DNA from: Planctomycetota bacterium
Lineage (GTDB): Bacteria > Planctomycetota > UBA11346
DNA length: 6,969 bases
Assembly: GCA_947470885.1 (NCBI GenBank)
Contig: CANIXE010000121.1
Coordinates: 1-6,969, forward strand
Direction of reading: 5' to 3'
A program made the translations under genes and the position numbers. This document shows, piece by piece, positions 1 through 6,969 of this stretch (its first letter is position 1; the number at the start of each line of letters is the position of its first letter). The notes beneath the pieces were generated by a model, which saw only the letters and a list, made by a program, of their open reading frames with translations, ran no database searches and had not been told where the DNA came from.

Positions 1-61
1 AGGACCGGGATCTGCATGGGCCCAGCGTGGTCCCGGAACGGGAAAAGGAACCCGGGGTCCT

Positions 62-77
62 TTGGAACGCTTTGTGC
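62..77 (+). promoter_or_regulatory. Possible sigma-54 (-24/-12) promoter for flgB-flgC-fliE
   Basis: The element reads TTGGAACG-CTTT-GTGC. It has GG at 64-65 and GC at 76-77, exactly the 12-base spacing of sigma-54 promoters (consensus YTGGCACG-N4-TTGC). Two consensus positions differ: A for C at 66 and G for T at 74. Sigma-54 control of flagellar rod and hook genes is well known in many bacteria, which makes the location sensible. A start site about 12 bases past the GC would fall near base 89, directly at the flgB ATG, giving almost no leader; this is odd and lowers confidence. The rest of bases 1-89 has no recognisable gene end and no clear sigma-70 promoter. Confidence 0.35.
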
Positions 78-89
78 GTTAAGTCTCCT

Positions 90-461
90 ATGCCAGCCCC
101 GATCTACGGTGATGTCCAGGTTTCCAACCTGTCGAAGTTGATGGATGTGGCCCAGCTCCGGGCCAAGGTCCACGCCGCCAACATCGCCAATCAGAACACC
201 CCGGGCTACCACGCGAAACGGGTGGCCTTTGAGGATTCCTTCCGTGAGGCCCTGGTCGCCGGCAAGCCCGCGGACGAGATCGACCCAGTGATTTTCGAGC
301 CCCGGAACACCGCGGAACAGCCCGACGGAAACGACGTGAGTGTGGACCGGGAAGTCCTGGACCAGGCGGAAAACTCCACGCTGTACAACACCTATCTGGC
401 GATGATCCAGGGCAAAAAGAAGCTCCTGACCATCGCCATTTCCACCGCCCCGGGAGGTTGA
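90..461 (+). CDS. flgB: Flagellar basal-body rod protein FlgB
   Basis: FlgB is a proximal-rod subunit of the flagellar basal body. It is exported by the flagellar type III apparatus and assembles in the periplasm next to the MS ring. The 123-residue product carries the rod-protein signature NIANQNTPGY at residues 31-40. The usual C-terminal block follows at about 79-99 (GNDV.VDRE...A.N..LY), and a helical tail ends the protein. Length is close to the family norm of about 130. I chose the ATG at 90 because the family has only a short N-terminal helix before the signature. A GTG at 27 is in frame and would add 21 residues (MVPEREKEPG...) unlike FlgB. Neither start has a clear Shine-Dalgarno sequence; ATTAAG-like or AGGAGG motifs are absent just before 90. 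A sigma-54-like element sits at 62-77. flgC begins 7 bases after the stop, so the two are co-transcribed. Confidence 0.93.
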   Translation: MPAPIYGDVQVSNLSKLMDVAQLRAKVHAANIANQNTPGYHAKRVAFEDSFREALVAGKPADEIDPVIFEPRNTAEQPDGNDVSVDREVLDQAENSTLYNTYLAMIQGKKKLLTIAISTAPGG

Positions 462-468
462 GTAAGCC

Positions 469-897
469 ATGCCCGATCCCCTGAGCCTGCGCGGCCTGTT
501 TTCTGGAGTCGACACCAGCGCCTCGGCGATGAGCGCCGAACGCCTGCGGATGACCGTCGCCAGCGAGAACCTGGCCCACGCCAACGACACCCGCCGCCTG
601 GCGGACGGGAAGCCCTACGCCCGGCAACGGGTGCTGTTCGACACCATGTTGGACGCCCACGGCCAGGCCACCGGCCAGATCGACGCCTCGGTGGTGAAAA
701 GCGCCAAGTACGAGACCCATTACGATCCGAACCACCCCCACGCCGACGCCCAGGGCAACGTGATGACCCCCGAAATCAGCCCGATCCTGGAACTCACGGA
801 TCTGCTCACCGCCAGCAAGGCCTACGAGGCCAACGGCAACGCCGCCCGGGGTTTGTTGCGGATGCACGAAAATGCACTCCGCATCGCCCAGGATTGA
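469..897 (+). CDS. flgC: Flagellar basal-body rod protein FlgC
   Basis: FlgC is the second proximal-rod subunit, forming the rod with FlgB, FlgF and FlgG. The 142-residue protein is the normal length. Its N-terminal helix (residues 11-42, F.GVDTSASAMSAERLRM.) matches the family pattern. The rod signature is diverged, reading ENLAHANDTR at 33-42 where many FlgC proteins have NIANANTTR. The C-terminal half has the typical YDP.HP.AD..GNV (85-98) and the helical block TASKAYEANGNAARGLL (114-130) followed by a helical tail. A GGAGG at 453-457, inside the end of flgB, is the likely ribosome binding site, with a rather long spacing of 11 bases. Start and stop are unambiguous. It sits in the conserved flgB-flgC-fliE order. 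Confidence 0.94.
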   Translation: MPDPLSLRGLFSGVDTSASAMSAERLRMTVASENLAHANDTRRLADGKPYARQRVLFDTMLDAHGQATGQIDASVVKSAKYETHYDPNHPHADAQGNVMTPEISPILELTDLLTASKAYEANGNAARGLLRMHENALRIAQD

Positions 898-956
898 GAT
901 ATACTCCAGTCGTGCCCTGACCACCCGATACTACACCCAACACCCTCCCGATCCCC

Positions 957-1289
957 ATGGCCACCCCCCTCGATCCCCTGCGCAGCCTGTACGGCAGCCA
1001 ACCCATCGCCCCGAGCGCCCCCACGGCGCCGGGCGTGGGCGGGGGCGAGCCGGCCCGGAACGCCGACGGCAAGACCTTCCAGGACGTCCTGGGGGATTTC
1101 GTCAAACAGGTGGACAGCAGCCAGAAGCAGTACGACGTGGCGGTGGATGCGGTGCAGAAGGGTGAAACCGACAACCTCCACCAGGTTATGCTTGCCCAGA
1201 GCCAGGCCCAGTTGTCCCTGAAGCTCGCGGTGGAAGTCCGCAATAAGTTGGTGGAAGCCTACAAAGAGACGATGCGCACCCAGTTCTGA
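957..1289 (+). CDS. fliE: Flagellar hook-basal body complex protein FliE
   Basis: FliE is the small adaptor joining the MS ring (FliF) to the rod, and is needed for export of later rod and hook subunits. The product is 110 residues, the usual size. Residues 1-38 are Pro/Gly/Ala-rich and probably disordered. From about residue 40 (FQDVLGDFVKQVD) it is helical, and it ends with the strongly conserved family tail, here VRNKLVEAYKETMRTQF. It follows flgC after 59 bases, a wider gap than flgB-flgC, and the pyrimidine-rich sequence before the ATG has no Shine-Dalgarno motif. TATACT at 900-905 resembles a -10 box but has no matching -35. In many genomes fliF and fliG come next; here a palindrome and a phosphofructokinase gene follow, so the flagellar cluster ends with this gene. 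Confidence 0.9.
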   Translation: MATPLDPLRSLYGSQPIAPSAPTAPGVGGGEPARNADGKTFQDVLGDFVKQVDSSQKQYDVAVDAVQKGETDNLHQVMLAQSQAQLSLKLAVEVRNKLVEAYKETMRTQF

Positions 1290-1293
1290 TTGA

Positions 1294-1309
1294 CGCATGG
1301 ATCCATGCG
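1294..1309. repeat. Perfect 16-bp palindrome just after fliE
   Basis: CGCATGGATCCATGCG is fully self-complementary and begins 5 bases after the fliE stop codon. In RNA it would fold as a 6-bp stem with a GATC loop. No T-run follows (the next bases are GGGGACGGCGGG), so it is not a standard intrinsic terminator. It could be a weak or Rho-assisted end for the flagellar operon, or a dyad operator for the downstream phosphofructokinase gene. The rest of 1310-1396 shows no firm promoter. Confidence 0.5.
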
Positions 1310-1396
1310 GGGGACGGCGGGATATCTGGAGGTTTTTGGTCCGGTATTGCAGGACGTTGATCGACAAGATGCTCCCGGCCCATCCCAGGAGCCCCC

Positions 1397-2599
1397 ATGC
1401 CAGTCCCCGGCGCAGTCGTCATCGGTCAATCCGGCGGTCCCACCGCAGTCATCAACCAGACCCTCATCGGCGTGGTCAAAGCCTGCCGGGCGAACCCCAA
1501 GGTTTTCACCAAGGTCCTCGGCGCCATCCACGGCATCCAGGGCATCCTGGACGGCAAGTTCCACGACTTCGCCAATGAAACCGATGCCAATCTTGAGCTG
1601 GTGGCCGGCACCCCCAGCGCCGCCCTGAAGAGCGTCCGCCACAAGGCCACCCCGGAAGACGGCAAGAAAATCTTCGCCCGCTTCAAAGAGCTGGGCGTCC
1701 GCTACTTCTTCTACATCGGCGGTAATGACACGGCGGAAACCACCAACATCATCAATGAGCTGGCCCACGCCGAGGGCTACGACCTCACCTGCTTCCACTG
1801 CCCCAAGACCATCGACAACGATCTTCGGGTCACCGACCACTGTCCCGGCTACGGCAGCGCCGCCAAGTTCGTCACCCAGGCCTTCATGGGGGACAACCTG
1901 GACAACCGCAGCCTGTCGGGGATCAAGATCAACATCGTCATGGGCCGCAACGCCGGCTGGCTGACCGCCGCCAGCGTCCTCGCCCGTCAGTTCCCCGGGG
2001 ACGGCCCCCACCTGATCTACTGCCCCGAGGCGGATTTCAGCCTCGACGCGTTCTGCGCCGACGTGGAAGCCATCTACCGCAAGCTGGGCCGCTGCGTGGT
2101 CGCCGTCAGCGAAGGCATCCACGGCCCCAATGGCCAGGAAATCGTCACCACCGGCGAAGTGGACAGCCACGGCAACAAGCAGCTCTCGGGCACCGGCGCC
2201 ATGGGGGATTTCCTCTCGGACGTCCTCAAGAAGCACCTCGCCAAGACCTGGCCGGAAAAGAAGCACCGGATCCGCGCCGACACGTTCGGCTACCTCCAGC
2301 GCTGCTTCCCCGGCGTGATCAGCGAAACCGACGCCAGTGAAGCCCGCTTGGCCGGTTCCGCCGCCGTCGCCGCCGCCCTGGCGGACGTGAAGTCCGGCTC
2401 GGTGGCCTTCAAACGCAATGACGGCGCCTACGGCGTGACCACCTTCATCACCCCGCTGCCCACCGTCGCCAAGGAAACCAAGCCCATGCCCCGGGAATGG
2501 CTCAACGCCGCCGGCAACGATGTGGTCAGCGAGATCGTGCTGCCGTACCTCAAGCCGCTGGTGGGCACCCTGCCGGCGATCGGGCAGTTGAAGATCTGA
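1397..2599 (+). CDS. pfp: Pyrophosphate-dependent 6-phosphofructokinase (PPi-PFK)
   Basis: This cytosolic enzyme phosphorylates fructose 6-phosphate to fructose 1,6-bisphosphate, probably with pyrophosphate as donor. The PPi reaction is reversible, so it can serve glycolysis and gluconeogenesis. The 400-residue product matches short PPi-type PFKs of about 400. Visible motifs are SGGPTAVIN (12-20); GGNDT (108-112), whose Asp111 replaces the Gly104 of E. coli ATP-PFK; PKTIDND (136-142), with Lys137 in place of Gly124 and catalytic Asp140; MGRNAGW (182-188) for sugar phosphate; and FGYLQR (297-302). The Asp/Lys pair is the known mark of PPi use. Asn110 replaces the Mg-binding Asp103 of E. coli, as in several PPi-type or group III enzymes. 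AGGAG at 1387-1391, 5 bases before the ATG, supports the start. ATP as donor is less likely but cannot be excluded from sequence alone. The gene stands alone between fliE and a hairpin-rich gap. Confidence 0.92.
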   Translation: MPVPGAVVIGQSGGPTAVINQTLIGVVKACRANPKVFTKVLGAIHGIQGILDGKFHDFANETDANLELVAGTPSAALKSVRHKATPEDGKKIFARFKELGVRYFFYIGGNDTAETTNIINELAHAEGYDLTCFHCPKTIDNDLRVTDHCPGYGSAAKFVTQAFMGDNLDNRSLSGIKINIVMGRNAGWLTAASVLARQFPGDGPHLIYCPEADFSLDAFCADVEAIYRKLGRCVVAVSEGIHGPNGQEIVTTGEVDSHGNKQLSGTGAMGDFLSDVLKKHLAKTWPEKKHRIRADTFGYLQRCFPGVISETDASEARLAGSAAVAAALADVKSGSVAFKRNDGAYGVTTFITPLPTVAKETKPMPREWLNAAGNDVVSEIVLPYLKPLVGTLPAIGQLKI

Positions 2600-2627
2600 T
2601 CCCCAGACCTGGGATGGCTGATCGCCG
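2574..2627 (+). repeat. Inverted repeat bracketing the pfp stop codon
   Basis: CGGCGATC at 2574-2581, in the last codons of pfp, is the exact reverse complement of GATCGCCG at 2620-2627. The 38 bases between contain the stop codon and a minor CCCA/TGGG stem at 2602-2613. In mRNA this would close a stem-loop immediately before the larger hairpin at 2630-2667. Eight paired bases in GC-rich DNA can arise by chance, so function is uncertain. Confidence 0.4.
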
Positions 2628-2629
2628 CG

Positions 2630-2667
2630 CCCCTGGAGATGCCGGAACATTCCGGCGTTTCCAGGGG
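2630..2667 (+). terminator. Strong stem-loop downstream of pfp, likely terminator or mRNA 3' stabiliser
   Basis: CCCCTGGA (2630-2637) pairs with TCCAGGGG (2660-2667), and GCCGGAA (2641-2647) pairs with TTCCGGC (2650-2656). The three bases between on each side (GAT and GTT) can also pair as G-U, A-U and U-G, giving an almost unbroken stem of about 18 bp around a tiny loop (ACAT if the last pair opens). No U-tract follows (next bases CGTGACG). It may be a non-canonical terminator, a Rho-dependent end with a protective hairpin, or a structure that shields the pfp transcript from 3' exonucleases. Confidence 0.6.
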
Positions 2668-2765
2668 CGTGACGTTGCTGGCACCGGGAACCCCGCCGAG
2701 TTGTTTGGCATCCCCGCCCCCCAGGAAATGAACCGGAAGCCCCCGCCACCCCGGAGCCGATGCCC

Positions 2766-3107
2766 ATGCCACGCTTCCTGATCGCCATCCACCGACCCGA
2801 CGGTTATGATCCATCCCAGGCGGAGGATGCGGCCATGGGCCGGGACATCGACGCCGTCAACGACGAGATGGTGGCGGCGGGTGTCAGGATTTTCGTCGGC
2901 GGTCTGCAGCCGCCCACGACGGCGAGATCCCTACTGCACATGGCGAATGGGCAGGTGGTGCTGACCCCGGGCCTGTACCTGGGGGCAGCGGAACACGTGG
3001 GCGGGTTTTGGGTGGTGGAAGCCGCACACGTGGAAGAAGCCCTGGCCTGGGGCCGCAAGGCCGCCATCGCCTGCCGGGCGGGGGTCGAGGTGCGTCCGTT
3101 CCACTGA
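2766..3107 (+). CDS. YCII-related domain protein
   Basis: A small single-domain protein of the YCII (DGPF-type) family, a ferredoxin-like alpha/beta fold. Most members have no proven reaction; some occur next to ECF sigma factors, which is not the case here. The 113-residue product has the family order: an N-terminal strand (RFLIAIH), a helix (residues about 22-38), GGLQPPTTARS near residues 46-56, then GGFWVVEAAHVEEALAWGRK (about 79-98), and the ending VEVRPFH. The usual DGPF-like stretch (TDGPF) is replaced by TPGLY. An ATG at 2760 is in frame and adds Met-Pro. I prefer 2766 because GGAG at 2753-2756 is then 9 bases away rather than 3. It lies about 166 bases past pfp and beyond a strong hairpin, so it is probably transcribed separately, and it converges on the minus-strand gene 12 bases on. 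Confidence 0.82.
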   Translation: MPRFLIAIHRPDGYDPSQAEDAAMGRDIDAVNDEMVAAGVRIFVGGLQPPTTARSLLHMANGQVVLTPGLYLGAAEHVGGFWVVEAAHVEEALAWGRKAAIACRAGVEVRPFH

Positions 3108-3112
3108 TGCCG

Positions 3113-3130
3113 CCCTGGCTCAGTCCAGGG
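3113..3130. terminator. Small hairpin between convergent genes
   Basis: CCCTGG (3113-3118) and CCAGGG (3125-3130) form a 6-bp stem with a 6-base loop. The stem starts 5 bases after the YCII stop codon, and its loop contains most of the stop codon of the minus-strand gene (3120-3122). It could end both transcripts, but there is no T-run on either side. An alternative stem pairs CCAGG at 3125-3129 with CCTGG at 3137-3141. Confidence 0.35.
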
Positions 3131-3611
3131 TGCCATCCTGGGACGGGAGGTGCCGACCGGGAAGATCACGGAGCTCCGGATCCGCGAGGAATTTCCGGTC
3201 GTACTGCTTGGTGCGGTAGAGATCCCGCAGGACCTCCAGCCGGCGGCTGAAGTACGCGGAGATATCCAGGATGACGGCGGTCATGTCTTCCATCAGGGCG
3301 AGGCGGTTGCCCTCGGTGAGGACATAGTCGCTGCGCGCCTTGGGACTCAAGAATTCCGAGCGGGTCCAGGCGTGGGTGTTCTTGAAATCCCGGTCGGGAT
3401 ACCGGGGCGCCAGGCCCCGGAAGGCGATGCCGCAGGCGAGGTGGAATGAAGGGGCTGCCGCCGGGCTCGTCCGGGGATTGCCCAGGAGGAGGTAGAACTC
3501 CTTGTGCTCCGTCTTGAAGCAGGTCAGGACGTGGCCATCAACCTTGAAGCCAGCCTTGCGGAGGTGGAACCGGTGCATCTCCAGGGCGAGACCGTCTGCG
3601 AGCGTCGCCAT
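3120..3611 (-). CDS. Hypothetical protein of unknown function
   Basis: I do not recognise this 163-residue protein with confidence. It begins MATLADGLALEMHRF, then has a segment suggesting alternating strands (LRKAGFKVDGHVLTCFKTE, then EFYLLLGN and SFHLACGIAFRGL), and a long C-terminal helical part (about residues 95-140) rich in Leu, Arg and Asp. There is no signal peptide or membrane segment, so it is probably cytoplasmic. The pattern of a 'GF' after an N-terminal helix, then strand-rich sequence, faintly recalls DUF4304-type proteins; I give this low weight. In-frame ATGs at 3728, 3677 and 3671 would add up to 39 residues, but the added stretch is Pro/Arg-rich and unlike the rest. The longest form would also leave only 30 bases before the divergent mreB. 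No start has a clear Shine-Dalgarno motif. The composition of the reading frame and its position between two plus-strand genes support a real gene. Confidence 0.65.
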   Translation of the reverse strand: MATLADGLALEMHRFHLRKAGFKVDGHVLTCFKTEHKEFYLLLGNPRTSPAAAPSFHLACGIAFRGLAPRYPDRDFKNTHAWTRSEFLSPKARSDYVLTEGNRLALMEDMTAVILDISAYFSRRLEVLRDLYRTKQYDRKFLADPELRDLPGRHLPSQDGTLD

Positions 3612-3758
3612 GTCTGGGCCACCGGGAGGAAAGGAGAAAACAACCGGAGGACCACGCCGTGCCCGGACCATGGGCATTTCCCGGTCCAGGGGAGCACTGT
3701 CAAGGCGGTCAGGCCCAGGGTTGCCCATCCGGCACCTCGGCCACGATGCCGATCAATC
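3612..3758. promoter_or_regulatory. Divergent intergenic region between hypothetical gene and mreB
   Basis: If the start choices are right, this 147-base gap must carry promoters for both directions. I see no good -35/-10 pair on either strand. It has a purine-rich plus-strand stretch with GGGAGG and AAGGAG (about 3622-3638) that is too far from mreB to be its ribosome site. It also has an imperfect dyad: GGACC (3665-3669) pairs with GGTCC (3683-3687) and GGG (3672-3674) with CCC (3680-3682), around a 5-base loop and a 2-base bulge. The dyad could be an operator. Confidence 0.35.
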
Positions 3759-4811
<1,053 letters not shown>

Positions 4812-4842
4812 CCGGCCCCCAGTCCTGAACCACGGACGTACC

Positions 4843-6969
4843 ATGCCCCTTGAAACCACCCTCGTCCGCGCCCTCATCCACGGAGAGGTCGCCGATCCAT
4901 TCGCGATCCTGGGGCTGCATTTCGAAGGGCCGGCCCTGTTCGCCCGGGTGTGGATGAAGGGGGCCGTGGCGGTCAGCCTCGTCCCCCGGGACGGTTCGGC
5001 TCCGGTGCCCCTCAAGGTCCGGGACGATGCGGGGTTCTTCGAGGCCCTGTTGCCCGGACGCAGTCAGCGTTTTGCCTACGATTTGACGGTGACCTGGGCG
5101 GGCGGGGTGCAGGAGACCCGGCCCGATGTCTACGCCTTCTGGCCCCAGTTGGCGGAATTCGACCTGGATGTCTTCCGTTCCGGCCACCACCGGAACCTGG
5201 AGGAAGTCCTGGGTTCCCGGGCGATGACCGTGGACGGCACCCCCGGGGTGCGCTTTTCCGTGTGGGCCCCCACCGCCACCCGGGTCAGTGTGGTGGGCGC
5301 GTGGAACGCCTTCGATGGCACGGTGCATCCCATGCGCCCCAGGGCGGTCCACGGTGTCTGGGAACTGTTCATCCCCGGGGTCGACATCGGCGCCCTCTAC
5401 AAGTATGAGATCCGCACCAAGGAAGGCGCCCTGCGGATCAAGGCCGATCCCTACGCCCAGGAATCCGAACTGCCCCCGGCCACCGCCAGCCGGGTGCCTG
5501 CCCCCAGCAAGCATGTGTGGACGGACGGGACGTGGATGGACGGGCGCAAGGCCGCCGACCTGATGCGGAAGCCGATGGCGATCTACGAGGTCCACCTGGG
5601 CAGCTGGATGCGGGGCCAGGAACCCCATCCCTGCCCGAACTACCGGGTCCTGGGCCAGAAGCTGGTGCGTTACTGCCTGGATCACGGCTTCAATTACCTG
5701 GAATTGCTGCCCGTGGCCCAGCATCCCTACGAGGGTTCCTGGGGCTACCAGGTCACCGGCCAATACGCCCCCAACTGCCGCCACGGCACGCCGGACGATT
5801 TCCGTTGGTTTGTCGACCACTGCCATGCCCACGGCATCGGGGTGCTCATCGACTACGTCCCCGGGCACTTCCCGAAAGACGACTTCGCCCTCCGCCGGTT
5901 CGATGGCAGCGCCTGCTACGAATACGAGGATGAGCGGGAGGGGGAGCACAAGACCTGGGGTACCCATGTCTTCAACTTCCGCCGCCCGGAGGTCCGCAAC
6001 TACCTGATCGCCGCCGCGCTGCATTGGTTGCGTAGCTACCACATCGATGGCCTGCGGGTGGACGCCGTGGCCAGCATGCTCTACCGGGATTATGACCGGG
6101 AACCCGGCCAGTGGGTGGCCAACGAATCCGGCGGCAACGCCAACGAAGAAGCCGTCAGCTTCCTCCAGGAACTGACCTCCACCGTCCAGTCGGAATGCCC
6201 CTGGGCCCTGACGATCGCCGAAGAATCCACCGCCTGGAAGGGCGTCACCGCCCCCACGGAATGGCGGGGTCTGGGCTTCCACTTGAAGTGGAACATGGGG
6301 TGGATGCACGATTCCTTGAGCTTCCTGGCCCTGGATCCGGTGATGCGTCCGGGAATGCACAACCGGATCACCTTCCATCAGTGGTACGCCTACGACGACC
6401 GCTGGGTTCTGCCGTTGTCCCACGATGAAGTGGTCCACGGCAAGCGGTCCCTCATCGACAAGTTCCCCGGAGACTGGTGGCAGCGCCGGGCCCATCTGCG
6501 CCTGCTGCTGGGCTACCAGGTGGCCGTGCCCGGGCGCAAGTTGCTGTTCCAGGGCGGTGAATTTGGCCAGGGCCGGGAATTCGCCTGGGACCGCAGCGTC
6601 GACTGGGCCGAGGCCGAAGAGCCCGAGCGTCAGGGCATCAGCCGGTTCCTGGGGGCTGCGTTGAAGCTGTACCAGGCCGAGCCGGCCCTCTACGAGCGGG
6701 ACGATCACCGGGACGGTTTCCAGTGGGTGGACTGCACCAACACCGCGGAATCCGTTCTCGCCTTCCTGCGCCTCGCCCCGGGTCGTCGGCCAGTGCTCAT
6801 CGTCTGCAATTTCACCCCCGTCCCCCGTCTGGACTATCCTTTGGGCGTGCCCCAGGCGGGCCGCTGGGCCCAGGTGCTGAACAGCGACGACACCCGCTTC
6901 GGCGGTAGTGGCGTGGGCACCGGCGCCGCCACCGTGGCCCATTCTGGACAGTTTGGCCATTTTCCCGCC
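4843..6969 (+). CDS. glgB: 1,4-alpha-glucan (glycogen) branching enzyme GlgB, 3' end cut by window
   Basis: GlgB cuts alpha-1,4-glucan chains and rejoins them by alpha-1,6 links, making glycogen branches in the cytoplasm. I read 709 codons without a stop to the window edge. E. coli GlgB has 728 residues and motifs here are offset by only +2, so about 20 residues are missing. The domains are the N1 module (ADPFAILG at 17-24), CBM48 from about 135 (GVRFSVWAP), the GH13 barrel, and the C-terminal all-beta domain. GH13 motifs are HPYEGSWGYQ (294-303), DYVPGHF (337-343), GLRVDAV with nucleophile Asp407, IAEES with acid/base Glu460, and LPLSHDEVVHG with Asp528. All catalytic residues are intact, so it should be active. 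The ATG lacks a Shine-Dalgarno motif; it fits the normal N-terminus. It lies 31 bases after mreB and probably shares its transcript. No other glg gene is visible. Confidence 0.95.
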   Translation, partial: MPLETTLVRALIHGEVADPFAILGLHFEGPALFARVWMKGAVAVSLVPRDGSAPVPLKVRDDAGFFEALLPGRSQRFAYDLTVTWAGGVQETRPDVYAFWPQLAEFDLDVFRSGHHRNLEEVLGSRAMTVDGTPGVRFSVWAPTATRVSVVGAWNAFDGTVHPMRPRAVHGVWELFIPGVDIGALYKYEIRTKEGALRIKADPYAQESELPPATASRVPAPSKHVWTDGTWMDGRKAADLMRKPMAIYEVHLGSWMRGQEPHPCPNYRVLGQKLVRYCLDHGFNYLELLPVAQHPYEGSWGYQVTGQYAPNCRHGTPDDFRWFVDHCHAHGIGVLIDYVPGHFPKDDFALRRFDGSACYEYEDEREGEHKTWGTHVFNFRRPEVRNYLIAAALHWLRSYHIDGLRVDAVASMLYRDYDREPGQWVANESGGNANEEAVSFLQELTSTVQSECPWALTIAEESTAWKGVTAPTEWRGLGFHLKWNMGWMHDSLSFLALDPVMRPGMHNRITFHQWYAYDDRWVLPLSHDEVVHGKRSLIDKFPGDWWQRRAHLRLLLGYQVAVPGRKLLFQGGEFGQGREFAWDRSVDWAEAEEPERQGISRFLGAALKLYQAEPALYERDDHRDGFQWVDCTNTAESVLAFLRLAPGRRPVLIVCNFTPVPRLDYPLGVPQAGRWAQVLNSDDTRFGGSGVGTGAATVAHSGQFGHFPA

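Noticed and set aside
31..43. TCCCG-GAA-CGGGA hairpin as a terminator of an upstream gene
   Set aside because: Only five base pairs, followed by AAAAGG rather than T residues, and no gene end is visible before it.
27..89. In-frame GTG start extending FlgB by 21 residues
   Set aside because: The extra sequence is unlike FlgB N-termini and the frame is merely open from the window edge; the ATG at 90 gives a family-like length.
900..905. TATACT as a -10 box for a separate fliE promoter
   Set aside because: The 17-base-upstream window reads CTCCGC, not a -35 box, so there is no usable pair.
2678..2693. CTGGCAC upstream of the YCII gene, a perfect match to the -24 half of a sigma-54 promoter
   Set aside because: The -12 position at the required spacing reads ACCC rather than TTGC, so the second half is missing.
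1259..2788. A 509-codon open frame on the minus strand opposite pfp
   Set aside because: It lies opposite a clear phosphofructokinase and reads as low-complexity Gly/Ala/Val/Asp sequence, again an effect of base composition.
3504..3758. Upstream in-frame extension of mreB by 85 codons
   Set aside because: It overlaps the minus-strand gene and has no actin-family similarity; the ATG at 3759 gives a normal membrane-binding N-terminus.

Overview
The window is GC-rich chromosomal DNA from a flagellated, rod-capable bacterium that stores glycogen and uses a pyrophosphate-type phosphofructokinase. Nothing in it fixes the phylum. The gene mix (flagellar rod genes, PPi-PFK, a solitary mreB, GlgB) would fit a PVC-group, Acidobacteria-like or similar lineage, but this is a low-confidence inference. 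There are no rRNA, tRNA, CRISPR or transposon features. Base and codon use look uniform, with G/C-rich third positions throughout, so I see no sign of recent transfer.

Region 1 (1-1289) is a flagellar proximal-rod cluster, flgB-flgC-fliE, all on the plus strand. A sigma-54-like -24/-12 element lies directly in front of flgB. The cluster stops after fliE: fliF and fliG, which often follow, are replaced by a perfect 16-bp palindrome and a metabolic gene.

Region 2 (1397-3107), plus strand, holds a 400-residue PPi-dependent phosphofructokinase and a small YCII-domain protein. They are separated by about 165 bases carrying an inverted repeat around the pfp stop codon and then a very strong 18-bp stem-loop.

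Region 3 (3120-3611) is the only minus-strand gene, a 163-residue protein I do not recognise. It converges on the YCII gene, with a shared small hairpin at their ends, and diverges from mreB across about 147 bases.

Region 4 (3759-6969), plus strand, is mreB followed 31 bases later by glgB (glycogen branching enzyme), which runs off the window end with roughly 20 codons missing. mreC, mreD and the usual elongation genes are not next to mreB.

Functionally there are three themes: motility (rod proteins plus the rod/MS-ring adaptor), sugar metabolism (reversible PPi-linked glycolytic step, glycogen branching) and cell shape (MreB). Glycogen synthesis through ADP-glucose releases pyrophosphate, which PPi-PFK can use, so the two metabolic genes could be linked, but that is inference. 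I found no convincing new biological system. The most useful leads are the unidentified minus-strand gene, the mreB-glgB pairing, the sigma-54-like site and the strong hairpin after pfp.
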